Source of the DNA: Pedobacter sp. WC2423 | GTDB lineage: Bacteria > Bacteroidota > Bacteroidia > Sphingobacteriales > Sphingobacteriaceae | DNA: 64,000 nucleotides | Direction of reading: 5' to 3' | Assembly (NCBI RefSeq): GCF_040822065.1 | Contig: NZ_CP162005.1 | Coordinates: 5,456,001-5,520,000 of the forward strand | Part shown: positions 42,126-50,838 of the stretch, piece by piece | How positions within the stretch are numbered: the first letter of the stretch is position 1 | Layout: every line of letters begins with the position of its first letter | Made by a program: the position numbers and the translations under genes | Notes under the pieces: generated by a model | Seen by the model: only the letters and a program-made list of their open reading frames with translations | The model's database searches: none | Told to the model about the DNA's origin: nothing

Positions 42126-44378
42126 ATGATCAAAATATTTAAAATCGCCAGACTGGAACTCAGCATACTTTTTTATTCTCCTGTAGCCTGGCTGGCCATC
42201 GCTATTTTTATGGTACAGAATGGTTTGGGCTTCTTTGGTATGCTTGGCAGTTATCAGGAGGCAATTGCTATGGGCAACAAGATAGATAACCTCACTTTTT
42301 CGCTTTTTCCAGATCTGAACGGCCTTTTTGATTCAGTGGTACAGAATCTGTACCTCTATATTCCACTGATCACGATGGGACTGATGAGCAGAGAACTGCA
42401 TAGTGGTTCAATTAAACTGTTGTTATCATCACCCGTAAAGATCAGAGAAATTGTATTGGGTAAATACCTGTCGATGGTAGCCTATGTGGCGATACTGATC
42501 CTGATTTTGTGCATCTACTCTGGTGCGGGGATCCTGATCATTAAAAACGCTGATATAAAACTGATTTGTTCAGGTTTGATTGGAATTTTCCTGTTAGCCT
42601 GTACCTATGCAGCTATAGGCTTATTTATGTCCAGCCTTACATCTTACCAGGTTGTAGCAGCCATTAGTACTTTGGCGGTGCTTGCTGCGCTGCGGTTTGT
42701 GGGTTCTGTTGGTCAGGATATTGATTTTATTCGTGATCTTACTTATTTTCTTTCTATCTCCGGAAGGGCAGAAGACATGCTCAAGGGACTGATTACGACC
42801 CGGGAGATCTTTTATTTTATCATCATCATCGGGCTGTTCCTTTCACTGTGTGTGATCAGAATGAAGAATAGCAGGGAATCTAATACGTTATATAAGAATA
42901 TTTCTAGATATGCTTTTTTGATAGTAATTGCTTTGTTTTTGGGCTATGTCAGTTCCAGACCAGGTAATATTGGCTATCTGGATATGACCAGAACAAAGTC
43001 TCGTACGCTTACTACAACCAGCCAGGAAATAGCTGCTCAGATTGACGGACCGTTGGAGATTACAACTTATGTTAATCTGCTAGATCAGAATGTATACTTC
43101 GGACTCCCGCAATCCCGTAATAGTGATCTGGCTCAGTTTGAGAAATTCCGGCGCTTTATTCCGGATATCAAGATGAAGTATGTTTATTATTATGATGTGA
43201 CAGATCTGAAAAATAATAGTAATATGACCTATCAGGGTGATTTGACCGGACTTTCCGTCAAACAAATTGCCGAAAAGGTAGCTGACAATATGGGGCTGGA
43301 TCTTAATTTGTTTATGCCACCAGAAAAGATCAGGAAGATAATCGATCTCTCTTCAGAAAATAATACACTGGTGCGGATACTGCGCTATAAGGGGAAAGAA
43401 AGCAGGCTTCGCTTTTATAATGGTGTGGACCAGTTTCCGGCTGAGCGTGAAATTGCTGCTGCTATCAAGCAATTGGTCGTTCCCGTACCTCAGGTTGCAT
43501 TTATCACCGGAAATCAGGAACGCAGTATTCGCAAAACAGGAGAGCGGAATTATGAACTGATGAGCAGTATGAAAAGAAGCCGTACAGCACTGATTAACCA
43601 GGGATTTGATGTCATACAACTGGATCTTACAAAAACTGAGATACCCACAGGGCTGTCTGCTCTGATTTTGGCAGATCCTTCACAGCCAATCGATCCATTG
43701 GTTCAGCAAAAAATCGCAGCGTATTGTGCCGCTGGCGGAAATATGCTGATCACAACAGAACCAGGCAGAGGGCGGGTGATTAACCCGATATTACAAATGT
43801 TTGGTGTAGCGCTTTTGCCTGGAACATTGGTACAGGCAACTAAAAATGATGCGCCGGATCTTTTGTTCGGGCAACTAACCAGATCAGGACGCACTATTGT
43901 GATGCCGGGCACTGGTGCATTAAAGGTTGATCTGACAGGAAATTTTATGGCTGATACGCTGATACAAAGTAACAAAACTGGGTGGATTACTCAAGGCGTG
44001 GTAGATGTGACAAAAACTGATATTGCTTATCAAGCTCAGCAGGGTGACAAAAAAGGTGCTTTTCCTATGGTTCTTGCCATTCATCGAAAATTAAGGGATA
44101 AAGATCAGCTCATCCTGATTTCGGGCGATGCTGATTTTATGAGCAATGCTGAACTTGCCAATCCAAGGGCTGATAATGAGTTTCTTGTGAAAAACATGTT
44201 CAAGTGGTTTTCTAATGATGCCTTTCCGATTAATATCGTCAGAAAATCACCTGAAGATGATCATATTTTGCTAAACAGAAGACAACTCTCTACCTTGAAA
44301 GGAGGGCTGATTGGTCTGTTCCCAGCTCTTGTAATCTTGTTGGGTGGAGTGATATTGATCAGAAGAAAAAATAATTAA
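42126..44378 (+). CDS. ABC-2 permease fused to a GldG-type domain (GldF-GldG fusion)
   Basis: A 750-residue inner-membrane protein. Residues 1-270 have the ABC-2 permease pattern with six membrane segments and MGLMSRELHSGSIKLLLSSP, the GldF hallmark. Another helix lies at about 262-280, then a periplasmic GldG/IFT52-like region to about 715 (QVAFITGNQER, LILADPSQPIDPLVQQKI, GGNMLITTEPGR, LILISGDADFMSNAEL), and a final helix at about 722-742. In gliding Bacteroidota GldA, GldF and GldG form one exporter; here F and G are one chain. The locus has no other gliding gene, so it is a paralogous exporter tied to the SusC/SusD genes. Confidence 0.88.
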   Translation: MIKIFKIARLELSILFYSPVAWLAIAIFMVQNGLGFFGMLGSYQEAIAMGNKIDNLTFSLFPDLNGLFDSVVQNLYLYIPLITMGLMSRELHSGSIKLLLSSPVKIREIVLGKYLSMVAYVAILILILCIYSGAGILIIKNADIKLICSGLIGIFLLACTYAAIGLFMSSLTSYQVVAAISTLAVLAALRFVGSVGQDIDFIRDLTYFLSISGRAEDMLKGLITTREIFYFIIIIGLFLSLCVIRMKNSRESNTLYKNISRYAFLIVIALFLGYVSSRPGNIGYLDMTRTKSRTLTTTSQEIAAQIDGPLEITTYVNLLDQNVYFGLPQSRNSDLAQFEKFRRFIPDIKMKYVYYYDVTDLKNNSNMTYQGDLTGLSVKQIAEKVADNMGLDLNLFMPPEKIRKIIDLSSENNTLVRILRYKGKESRLRFYNGVDQFPAEREIAAAIKQLVVPVPQVAFITGNQERSIRKTGERNYELMSSMKRSRTALINQGFDVIQLDLTKTEIPTGLSALILADPSQPIDPLVQQKIAAYCAAGGNMLITTEPGRGRVINPILQMFGVALLPGTLVQATKNDAPDLLFGQLTRSGRTIVMPGTGALKVDLTGNFMADTLIQSNKTGWITQGVVDVTKTDIAYQAQQGDKKGAFPMVLAIHRKLRDKDQLILISGDADFMSNAELANPRADNEFLVKNMFKWFSNDAFPINIVRKSPEDDHILLNRRQLSTLKGGLIGLFPALVILLGGVILIRRKNN

Positions 44379-44433
44379 TATTTATATACCTCTAATCTAG
44401 TGCTATCTTGTCTTACAGCTAATAACAGGATAT

Positions 44434-45558
44434 ATGACTGAACAGGAAGTTAAGGAAATTTTAAAACGGTATAAGGCCGGGGAGGCAACAGCGGATGAAC
44501 ATGCACTGTTGCTGAGCTGGTCTTTAGACTTCAATAGTCCTGATACCGCTGAACTGTCCATGGAAGAGCTTGTGGCAGATGTTGACCTGATATGGGCGGC
44601 ACTGGAGAAAAAAATGCCGGAAGTTAAAAAAATTAACCTTTGGCCTAAAATGCTCGCAGCTGCAATGGTACTTATAGTTTTATCTTTTGGCTTGCTCTTT
44701 TTGCATAATAGAAATAATGCAAATCAAATAAATACTGCACAAATAGTACCAGGGGCTAATAAAGCCACGCTGACCCTGTCTAATGGTAAAAAAGTTGTTC
44801 TGGATGGAGCTGCTCAACAACAGCTGCTGACAGAGGCAGGTCTGGCTATCACGAAAACAAGTGACGGGCAATTGATCTATTCTTCTGTACCAGATGAGGG
44901 AGCTGATCATACCAGCAGATATAACAGATTAGAAACCAATAATGGACAGCAGTACCAGGTTGTACTGCCAGATGGCTCTCATGTTTGGCTCAATGCCGCA
45001 TCTTCATTACGTTATCCCGTTGCCTTTGGAAAACAGGAACGCCTCGTGGAACTTTCTGGCGAGGGCTATTTCGAAGTGGCTCACGATAAAAATAAACCTT
45101 TCAGGGTAAAGACAGCTGACCAGCAGGTCGAGGTGCTTGGAACTCATTTTAATATCAATGCATATCCGGATGATAAGCTTTCAAAAACTACTTTGCTTGA
45201 AGGCAGTGTATCTGTAAGCGCTCCGGCATTGAAGAATAAAGGTATTTTAATTTTAGGTCCCGGCCAGGAATCTATACTCGTTGGTAATACGTTAATAGCA
45301 CAGCCGGCCAATCTTGAGGCAGCAGTGGCCTGGAGAAATGGAGATTTCATGTTTGAAGGGGAGAACATCAGGTCTATTATGAAAAAAGTATCCCGTTGGT
45401 ATAATGTGGAGGTGATTTTTGAAGGTGAAATACCTGAAAACAGATTTGGTGGAACAGTAAGTCGTTTCTCCAATATTACGCAGGTACTCAGGAAACTTGA
45501 ACTAACTGGTAAAGTTCACTTTAAAGTTGAGGAAAGGAGGATTATTGTGACTAAATAA
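44434..45558 (+). CDS. FecR-type anti-sigma factor
   Basis: A 374-residue inner-membrane regulator. N-terminal sigma-binding helices are at 1-70 (EVKEILKRYKAGEATADEHA), a membrane helix at about 72-90 (MLAAAMVLIVLSFGLLFL) and the periplasmic FecR domain at about 155-275 (LPDGSHVWLNAASSLRYP, FEVAHDKNKPFRVKT, VLGTHFNINAYPDD). The C-terminal DUF4974 domain ends with GKVHFKVEERRIIVTK. It should hold the ECF sigma factor until the SusC receptor signals through its STN domain. Confidence 0.95.
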   Translation: MTEQEVKEILKRYKAGEATADEHALLLSWSLDFNSPDTAELSMEELVADVDLIWAALEKKMPEVKKINLWPKMLAAAMVLIVLSFGLLFLHNRNNANQINTAQIVPGANKATLTLSNGKKVVLDGAAQQQLLTEAGLAITKTSDGQLIYSSVPDEGADHTSRYNRLETNNGQQYQVVLPDGSHVWLNAASSLRYPVAFGKQERLVELSGEGYFEVAHDKNKPFRVKTADQQVEVLGTHFNINAYPDDKLSKTTLLEGSVSVSAPALKNKGILILGPGQESILVGNTLIAQPANLEAAVAWRNGDFMFEGENIRSIMKKVSRWYNVEVIFEGEIPENRFGGTVSRFSNITQVLRKLELTGKVHFKVEERRIIVTK

Positions 45559-45583
45559 CTACCCTCAATGATCCAGAAAAAAA

Positions 45584-45610
45584 GCCAGATGTGCTCGTAA
45601 CACAACTGGC
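45584..45610 (+). promoter_or_regulatory. Hairpin between FecR and SusC genes
   Basis: GCCAGATGTG and CACAACTGGC pair with one mismatch around a 7-base loop, 26 bases after the FecR stop. No T-run follows, so it may be an attenuator or a processing site. A hairpin of the same shape sits at 62,510. Confidence 0.55.
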
Positions 45611-45673
45611 AAAAGTCCGGATCAGATTTAACAAAATTCGCGATTCTATCAACTCCTAAGCCAAACCACTCAA

Positions 45674-48600
45674 ATGTATAAAAAATATACAAGTAAAATT
45701 GTTATGCCCGGTCGGCAGCTTACTAAACTATTATTCTATATGCGATTAACCACCGTGATTTTAATAGCAACAATGATGCAGGTTAGCGCCGCCGGCTTTG
45801 CGCAAAAAATAACTATCGCAGAAAAGAATGCTAAAATCAAGTCTGTATTTCAGAAAATAAGGAAACAGAGTGGTTTTAATTTTTTGTATACCGAAGATCA
45901 GTTACAGCATGCAGCACCAGTAACCATTATTGCCTCGCATGCAGAACTCAGGAATGTACTTGACCAGATCTTTGATCAGCAGGAACTCAGCTACACCATT
46001 GACGAAAAAACAATCATCGTTAAAGACAAAGAGAAAACCTTCTTTGAGCTGCTGACTAATTCTTTAATGAAAAGAGATATTTCCGGACAGGTACTCAATG
46101 AAAATGGTGTCCCGCTGTTAGGAGCCACGGTACGTATTTCCGGAACCTCTTTCAGGATGCTCACTGATGTTTTTGGAAAGTTTAACTTTCTCAATGCACC
46201 CGATAAAGGTAAACTCATTGTTTCTTATGTGGGTTATCGTACTGATACGGTAGAAATTGCAGGAAGAAGTGTCTTTGAAATTAAGATGGATCCGCAGGCA
46301 ATGACCATAGAGACTGTCAATATAGTCTCTACTGGTTATCAGGATCTGCCTAAGGAAAGGGCTACTGGTTCTTTTGAAACCATCAGTAAGGAACAGTTAC
46401 AGCACAGTACCGATCCTAACCTGATCCGCAGGCTGGAAGGAATTACCAATTCAATGGATTTCAGGAATGATCTCCGGCCTGCAAACTCCAGTAATCTATA
46501 TGCACAGCGATCGCCTCTTGCTATGCTGACGATACGTGGGAAAAATACGTTGAATGATGCTGTAAGTGCAGATTTGAATGGAAACTATAGCGGTCAGCCA
46601 CTGGTTGTTATCGATGGAATTGCTTCGCCATATTCCATTGATAAGGTAAATCCAAACGATGTAGAAAGTATTACTGTATTAAAAGATGCTGCTTCAGCAT
46701 CAATCTGGGGATCCAGAGCAGCTAATGGTGTTATCGTAGTAAAAACTAAGAAAGGTGCTTATCAAAGGCCGCTCCGGATTTCTTTAAATACCAATGTCAA
46801 CATCACTGAAAAGGTAGATCTGTTTTATAATAAAACCATGAGTGTTGCTGACTTTGTTGATGCACAGGTGTTGAAATTTACAAAGGATGGCATTCCGCTT
46901 CCAGCTATTAATATCAATAGTCTGTATGGCCAGGAATATCTGTCGCCAGTAGCAGAACTGGTAGACGCCTGGAAGTTTAAAAATACAATCAGTGAAGCAG
47001 ATGCATTGGGTCAGTTAAATGCATTTAAGCAAAATGATATCCGAAGGGATTATACTAAATATTTTCTGCGCAATGCAGTTACACAAAGTTATGCCTTAAG
47101 TTTTGACGGAGGATCAGAATTTTTCAACTACCGTATATCCGGCGGATATGATAAGAGTATTAACAATACGAAGAACTCTGGATTGGACAGAAAGGTCTTT
47201 ACTGTAAATATGGGTGTTGAGCCAATAAAAGATCTGGAAATACAGGCTGGCGTAAGCTATAATTTACAGTATAATAGCGACCAGGCACTTAATAACCGGA
47301 TTACGGGAGCTACAGATCCAACGCTTTATCCATACAGCCGCCTTGCCGACGACGCCGGGAATCCGCTGGAGATCCCTAAATTATACCGTCCTGGATTTGT
47401 GACTGAGTTTGAACAGACCTATCCTGACCAGTTTCAGAGTTGGCGATATAAGCCATTGGAAGATATTAATGAAGGATATACCCGTATGAAAAGTCAGAAC
47501 TTAAACCTTTCTTTAAATACAACTTATAAAATTGGTCATGGTATCTCACTTCAGGCACTGTATAACTACAATTCTGGCAGAAATGAAGAAAATACGCTAT
47601 ACAGGCAGAACTCATTCTATATGAGAAATCTGATCAATTATTTTACGACTTCTCCCGCTTCTGTAAATCCGATGACTGGTGACCCGGTAACTCCTTTCAT
47701 TAAGCAAGTACCTCTTGGTGGTCAGTACAACACTGTATTGGTGAAATCTGAGAATCAGACTTTCAGAGGGCAGGTAAACTATGATAAAAGCTGGAACGAT
47801 AAACACCAGCTTTCTGCGATTGCAGGTTTAGATTTGACAGATGTATCTTCTTTACAGACTAAAGATGGCTATTATGGTTATGATGAGAACTCGCTGCGCA
47901 GTAATAACAAACTAGATTATGCACATTTGCTTCCGATTATTTTTTCTGAGGATCAGCTGGGTTATAATGGTACCTATATTCCGAACCTGTCTCTTGGCTA
48001 TCTTGATAACCACGTACGTACTTTTAGCTGGTATACCAATGCCGCATATACCTTTAACAAGAAATATACACTGTCTGCCAGTTTACGAAAAGATATCTCA
48101 AGTGAATTTGGTAAGCAGACTAATCAGAGCGGAACACCTTATTATTCGGTTGGAGGAAGCTGGAATGTGGCTAATGAGTCTTTTTACCCTGCTGATTTCT
48201 TGCCTGTGCTGTCACTAAGATCAACTTATGGCTATAACGGAAATGTGAATCCTTCAGTTTTGTCAAGAGCACAGATTGTTTATGCGATCGAAAATGATCC
48301 ACTCACAGGATTGCCATATGCGACCACGCAGAATGTTGCAGCTGTAACGAATACCAAACTACGCCCTGAAAAAACAGGTGTATTAAATATTGGTATTGAT
48401 TTTGGTTTCAAGGACTCGCGCGTATCGGGTAGCATACAATATTTTACCAAAACCACTACAGATCTGCTTACAAACGGACCACTTGATCCCAGTACCGGAT
48501 ATACCAACCTGGTTTACAATACTGGTGATTTGAAGGGAAGGGGTATTGATATTGCCATTAACTCACTAAACTTAAAGGCTGGGAATTTTAAATGGAACAG

Positions 48601-49366
48601 CAATTTTCTGTTCAGTTATAATAAAGTTAAGGTGACAAAATTGTATACTGAATCGCCTGATAATGCAGCAAGTGGGATATCCGGATTTTCTTATAATGTA
48701 GGTTATGATCTGTCCAGGGTATTTGCGTACGACTGGGCAGGACTGGACCCGCAAACGGGAGATCCAAGAAGTTATTTAAATGGACAAGCCTTGCCGGTAA
48801 GCGGAACAAGCAATGATAATTACAATGCCATTCAAAGCGCTTCGATCTCTACGTTAAAGTATTTCGGTTCGGCAGTACCGGTATCTTATGGGGCGTTCCG
48901 TAACACTTTTACTTATGGTGGATTCTCGATTTCTGCCAACATCCAGTATAAACTGGGGTATTATTTTAGAAGACCACAATCAAGGGTGGTAAGTTATAGT
49001 CAGCTCTTTTCAATTACAGGTTCTATTCAGGGTGATGAATATGCACAGCGCTGGCAGGTACCGGGAGACGAGCAACGAACCAATGTCCCTTCAGCAGTCT
49101 ATTCATCAAAGAGTACTAACCGGGACAATTTTTATTATTTTTCCAGTATCAATGTGCTGAAAGCTGACCACATCCGGTTGCAGGAAATTAACCTCTCTTA
49201 TTTGTTTCCGGCAGGATTTTCACGCTTCATCAAAAATCCCAGGATCTATGCTAATGTGACGAATCTGGGGATCTTGTGGAGGGCAAATAAACTGGGGATA
49301 GATCCCGAGGTATTTGACTATCCAAATCCAAGGAGTTATAGTCTTGGATTCTCTGCTAATTTTTAA
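45674..49366 (+). CDS. SusC/RagA TonB-linked outer membrane protein with STN domain
   Basis: A 1230-residue outer-membrane transporter. Signal region about 1-43 (SAAGFAQ), STN signalling domain about 48-115 (KSVFQKIRKQSGFNFLYTED), carboxypeptidase-regulatory domain 133-210 (ISGQVLNENGVPLLGATVRI), then the SusC plug with the family signature SIWGSRAANGVIVVKTKKG near residue 350 and the large barrel, ending RSYSLGFSANF. The STN domain couples ligand binding to the FecR gene upstream. With SusD it would import an oligomer across the outer membrane; the M16 protease gene downstream suggests a peptide rather than a glycan. Confidence 0.96.
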   Translation: MYKKYTSKIVMPGRQLTKLLFYMRLTTVILIATMMQVSAAGFAQKITIAEKNAKIKSVFQKIRKQSGFNFLYTEDQLQHAAPVTIIASHAELRNVLDQIFDQQELSYTIDEKTIIVKDKEKTFFELLTNSLMKRDISGQVLNENGVPLLGATVRISGTSFRMLTDVFGKFNFLNAPDKGKLIVSYVGYRTDTVEIAGRSVFEIKMDPQAMTIETVNIVSTGYQDLPKERATGSFETISKEQLQHSTDPNLIRRLEGITNSMDFRNDLRPANSSNLYAQRSPLAMLTIRGKNTLNDAVSADLNGNYSGQPLVVIDGIASPYSIDKVNPNDVESITVLKDAASASIWGSRAANGVIVVKTKKGAYQRPLRISLNTNVNITEKVDLFYNKTMSVADFVDAQVLKFTKDGIPLPAININSLYGQEYLSPVAELVDAWKFKNTISEADALGQLNAFKQNDIRRDYTKYFLRNAVTQSYALSFDGGSEFFNYRISGGYDKSINNTKNSGLDRKVFTVNMGVEPIKDLEIQAGVSYNLQYNSDQALNNRITGATDPTLYPYSRLADDAGNPLEIPKLYRPGFVTEFEQTYPDQFQSWRYKPLEDINEGYTRMKSQNLNLSLNTTYKIGHGISLQALYNYNSGRNEENTLYRQNSFYMRNLINYFTTSPASVNPMTGDPVTPFIKQVPLGGQYNTVLVKSENQTFRGQVNYDKSWNDKHQLSAIAGLDLTDVSSLQTKDGYYGYDENSLRSNNKLDYAHLLPIIFSEDQLGYNGTYIPNLSLGYLDNHVRTFSWYTNAAYTFNKKYTLSASLRKDISSEFGKQTNQSGTPYYSVGGSWNVANESFYPADFLPVLSLRSTYGYNGNVNPSVLSRAQIVYAIENDPLTGLPYATTQNVAAVTNTKLRPEKTGVLNIGIDFGFKDSRVSGSIQYFTKTTTDLLTNGPLDPSTGYTNLVYNTGDLKGRGIDIAINSLNLKAGNFKWNSNFLFSYNKVKVTKLYTESPDNAASGISGFSYNVGYDLSRVFAYDWAGLDPQTGDPRSYLNGQALPVSGTSNDNYNAIQSASISTLKYFGSAVPVSYGAFRNTFTYGGFSISANIQYKLGYYFRRPQSRVVSYSQLFSITGSIQGDEYAQRWQVPGDEQRTNVPSAVYSSKSTNRDNFYYFSSINVLKADHIRLQEINLSYLFPAGFSRFIKNPRIYANVTNLGILWRANKLGIDPEVFDYPNPRSYSLGFSANF

Positions 49367-49376
49367 TCTGACGATC

Positions 49377-50771
49377 ATGAAAAAATATATCATTTTACTT
49401 CTTCTTTGCCTGGGTACTGCGATCACTTCCTGTAAAAAATATGTGGACATCAAAAAAAGCAGTTCCCAGTCCAACATAGAGTCGGCTAACGATTGCCAGC
49501 TTTTACTTGATAATACAGAACTTTTAAATGAAGATTATCCGGTAGACGGAGAGCTCTCTGCTGATGACTATTATATGGATGATACGCGTTATGCTTCAGA
49601 CCGGATTGATAATGATGACAGAGCTTTGTATACCTGGAATGCAAACGCGTTAAGGCAATCTGCAAAACAGTGGGTAATTTGTTATAACAAGATCTATAAT
49701 GCTAATCTGATTCTTGAAGCGGTCGTTAGACTTCAGGGAAAAGAACCGGCAGTGGTACTGGATAATATTAAAGGAAGTGCGTTATTTTACAGGGCTTATG
49801 CTTTATGGAACCTGGCTCAACTATATACTGCTCCATACGGTCCCGATGCAGCTTCGCAGCCTGGGCTGCCTATTCACTTAGTCTCTGATATTAACGATAC
49901 TCCAGGACGTGGTACAGTTGAATCGACTTATAATAACATACTACAGGATCTTAAAGAGGGATCAACATTGTTGAACATCACGTCATCCGTAGCAACCAGA
50001 CCAAATAAGGTGGCCGCATTTGCTATGCTGGCGCGTATTTATCTGTCTATGGGAGATTATCCGAATGCATTGATCAATGCAAATGCAGGCTTGAAAATCA
50101 AAAACAGCCTGCTTGATTTCAATAAGCTTAGTACCAGTAGCCTGTCACCATTTTTACGTTTCAATACTGAAGTGATTTTCCACTCTACTGTCTACAGACA
50201 GAGCTACGTAATGGAACCTGGTTATGGTAATGAGAATCAGGCATTGATTAACCCGGAAATTATTGCCTCGTTTGAGGAAGGAGATCTCAGAAAGGTAATT
50301 TTGGTTAAGGAAAATACTGATGTACAGAATCCGTCAGGTACGTACCGGTTTACAGGAAATTATGAGCCTGCAGCTGGCTCTTCCAAACTTTTTAATGGCC
50401 TGGCTACAGATGAACTATATTATATCAGTGCTGAATGTGCTGCCCGGGCAGGTAACACAGCCGGAGCTATGACTGATCTCAATACTGTATTGCGGAGCCG
50501 CTGGTCTGTGGGTGCATATGCTGATAAAGTTGCGGGAAGCGCTCAGCAGGCTTTGAGCATGGTGCTTAACGAGCGGAGAAAAGGTTTGATGATGCGTGGG
50601 GTTCGCTGGTCAGATCTGCGCAGATTAAACAAAGAGCAGGCCTTTGCCAAAACACTGAGCAGAACTGTTAACGGGACGCGATTTACACTGCCGCCAAATG
50701 ATCCGAGGTATGTTTTACTGATCCCGCAGGAGGTGATTACCAATAGTTCGCTGACTCAGAACCGAAGATAA
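49377..50771 (+). CDS. SusD/RagB family lipoprotein
   Basis: A 464-residue surface lipoprotein: MKKYIILLLLCLGTAITSCK with the lipobox cysteine at 19. SusD-like helical repeats follow, with LILEAVVRLQG, KGSALFYRAYALWNLAQLYT and LNERRKGLMMRGVRWSDLRR (the RagB C-terminal signature). The start at 49377 gives a proper signal peptide; a longer frame from 49314 overlaps the SusC gene. It is the ligand-capturing lid of the SusC transporter immediately upstream. Confidence 0.95.
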   Translation: MKKYIILLLLCLGTAITSCKKYVDIKKSSSQSNIESANDCQLLLDNTELLNEDYPVDGELSADDYYMDDTRYASDRIDNDDRALYTWNANALRQSAKQWVICYNKIYNANLILEAVVRLQGKEPAVVLDNIKGSALFYRAYALWNLAQLYTAPYGPDAASQPGLPIHLVSDINDTPGRGTVESTYNNILQDLKEGSTLLNITSSVATRPNKVAAFAMLARIYLSMGDYPNALINANAGLKIKNSLLDFNKLSTSSLSPFLRFNTEVIFHSTVYRQSYVMEPGYGNENQALINPEIIASFEEGDLRKVILVKENTDVQNPSGTYRFTGNYEPAAGSSKLFNGLATDELYYISAECAARAGNTAGAMTDLNTVLRSRWSVGAYADKVAGSAQQALSMVLNERRKGLMMRGVRWSDLRRLNKEQAFAKTLSRTVNGTRFTLPPNDPRYVLLIPQEVITNSSLTQNRR

Positions 50772-50798
50772 ATCTATTATAAATTATTATTTATTTAC

Positions 50799-50827
50799 AA
50801 TATTACCGGTGCAATTCCGGTAGTATT
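50799..50827 (+). promoter_or_regulatory. Intergenic hairpin between SusD and M16 genes
   Basis: AATATTACCGG and CCGGTAGTATT form an 11-bp stem with one G-U pair and a 7-base loop. There is no T-tract; it may set differential expression or mRNA stability. Confidence 0.45.
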
Positions 50828-50838
50828 AAGCTATCTCT

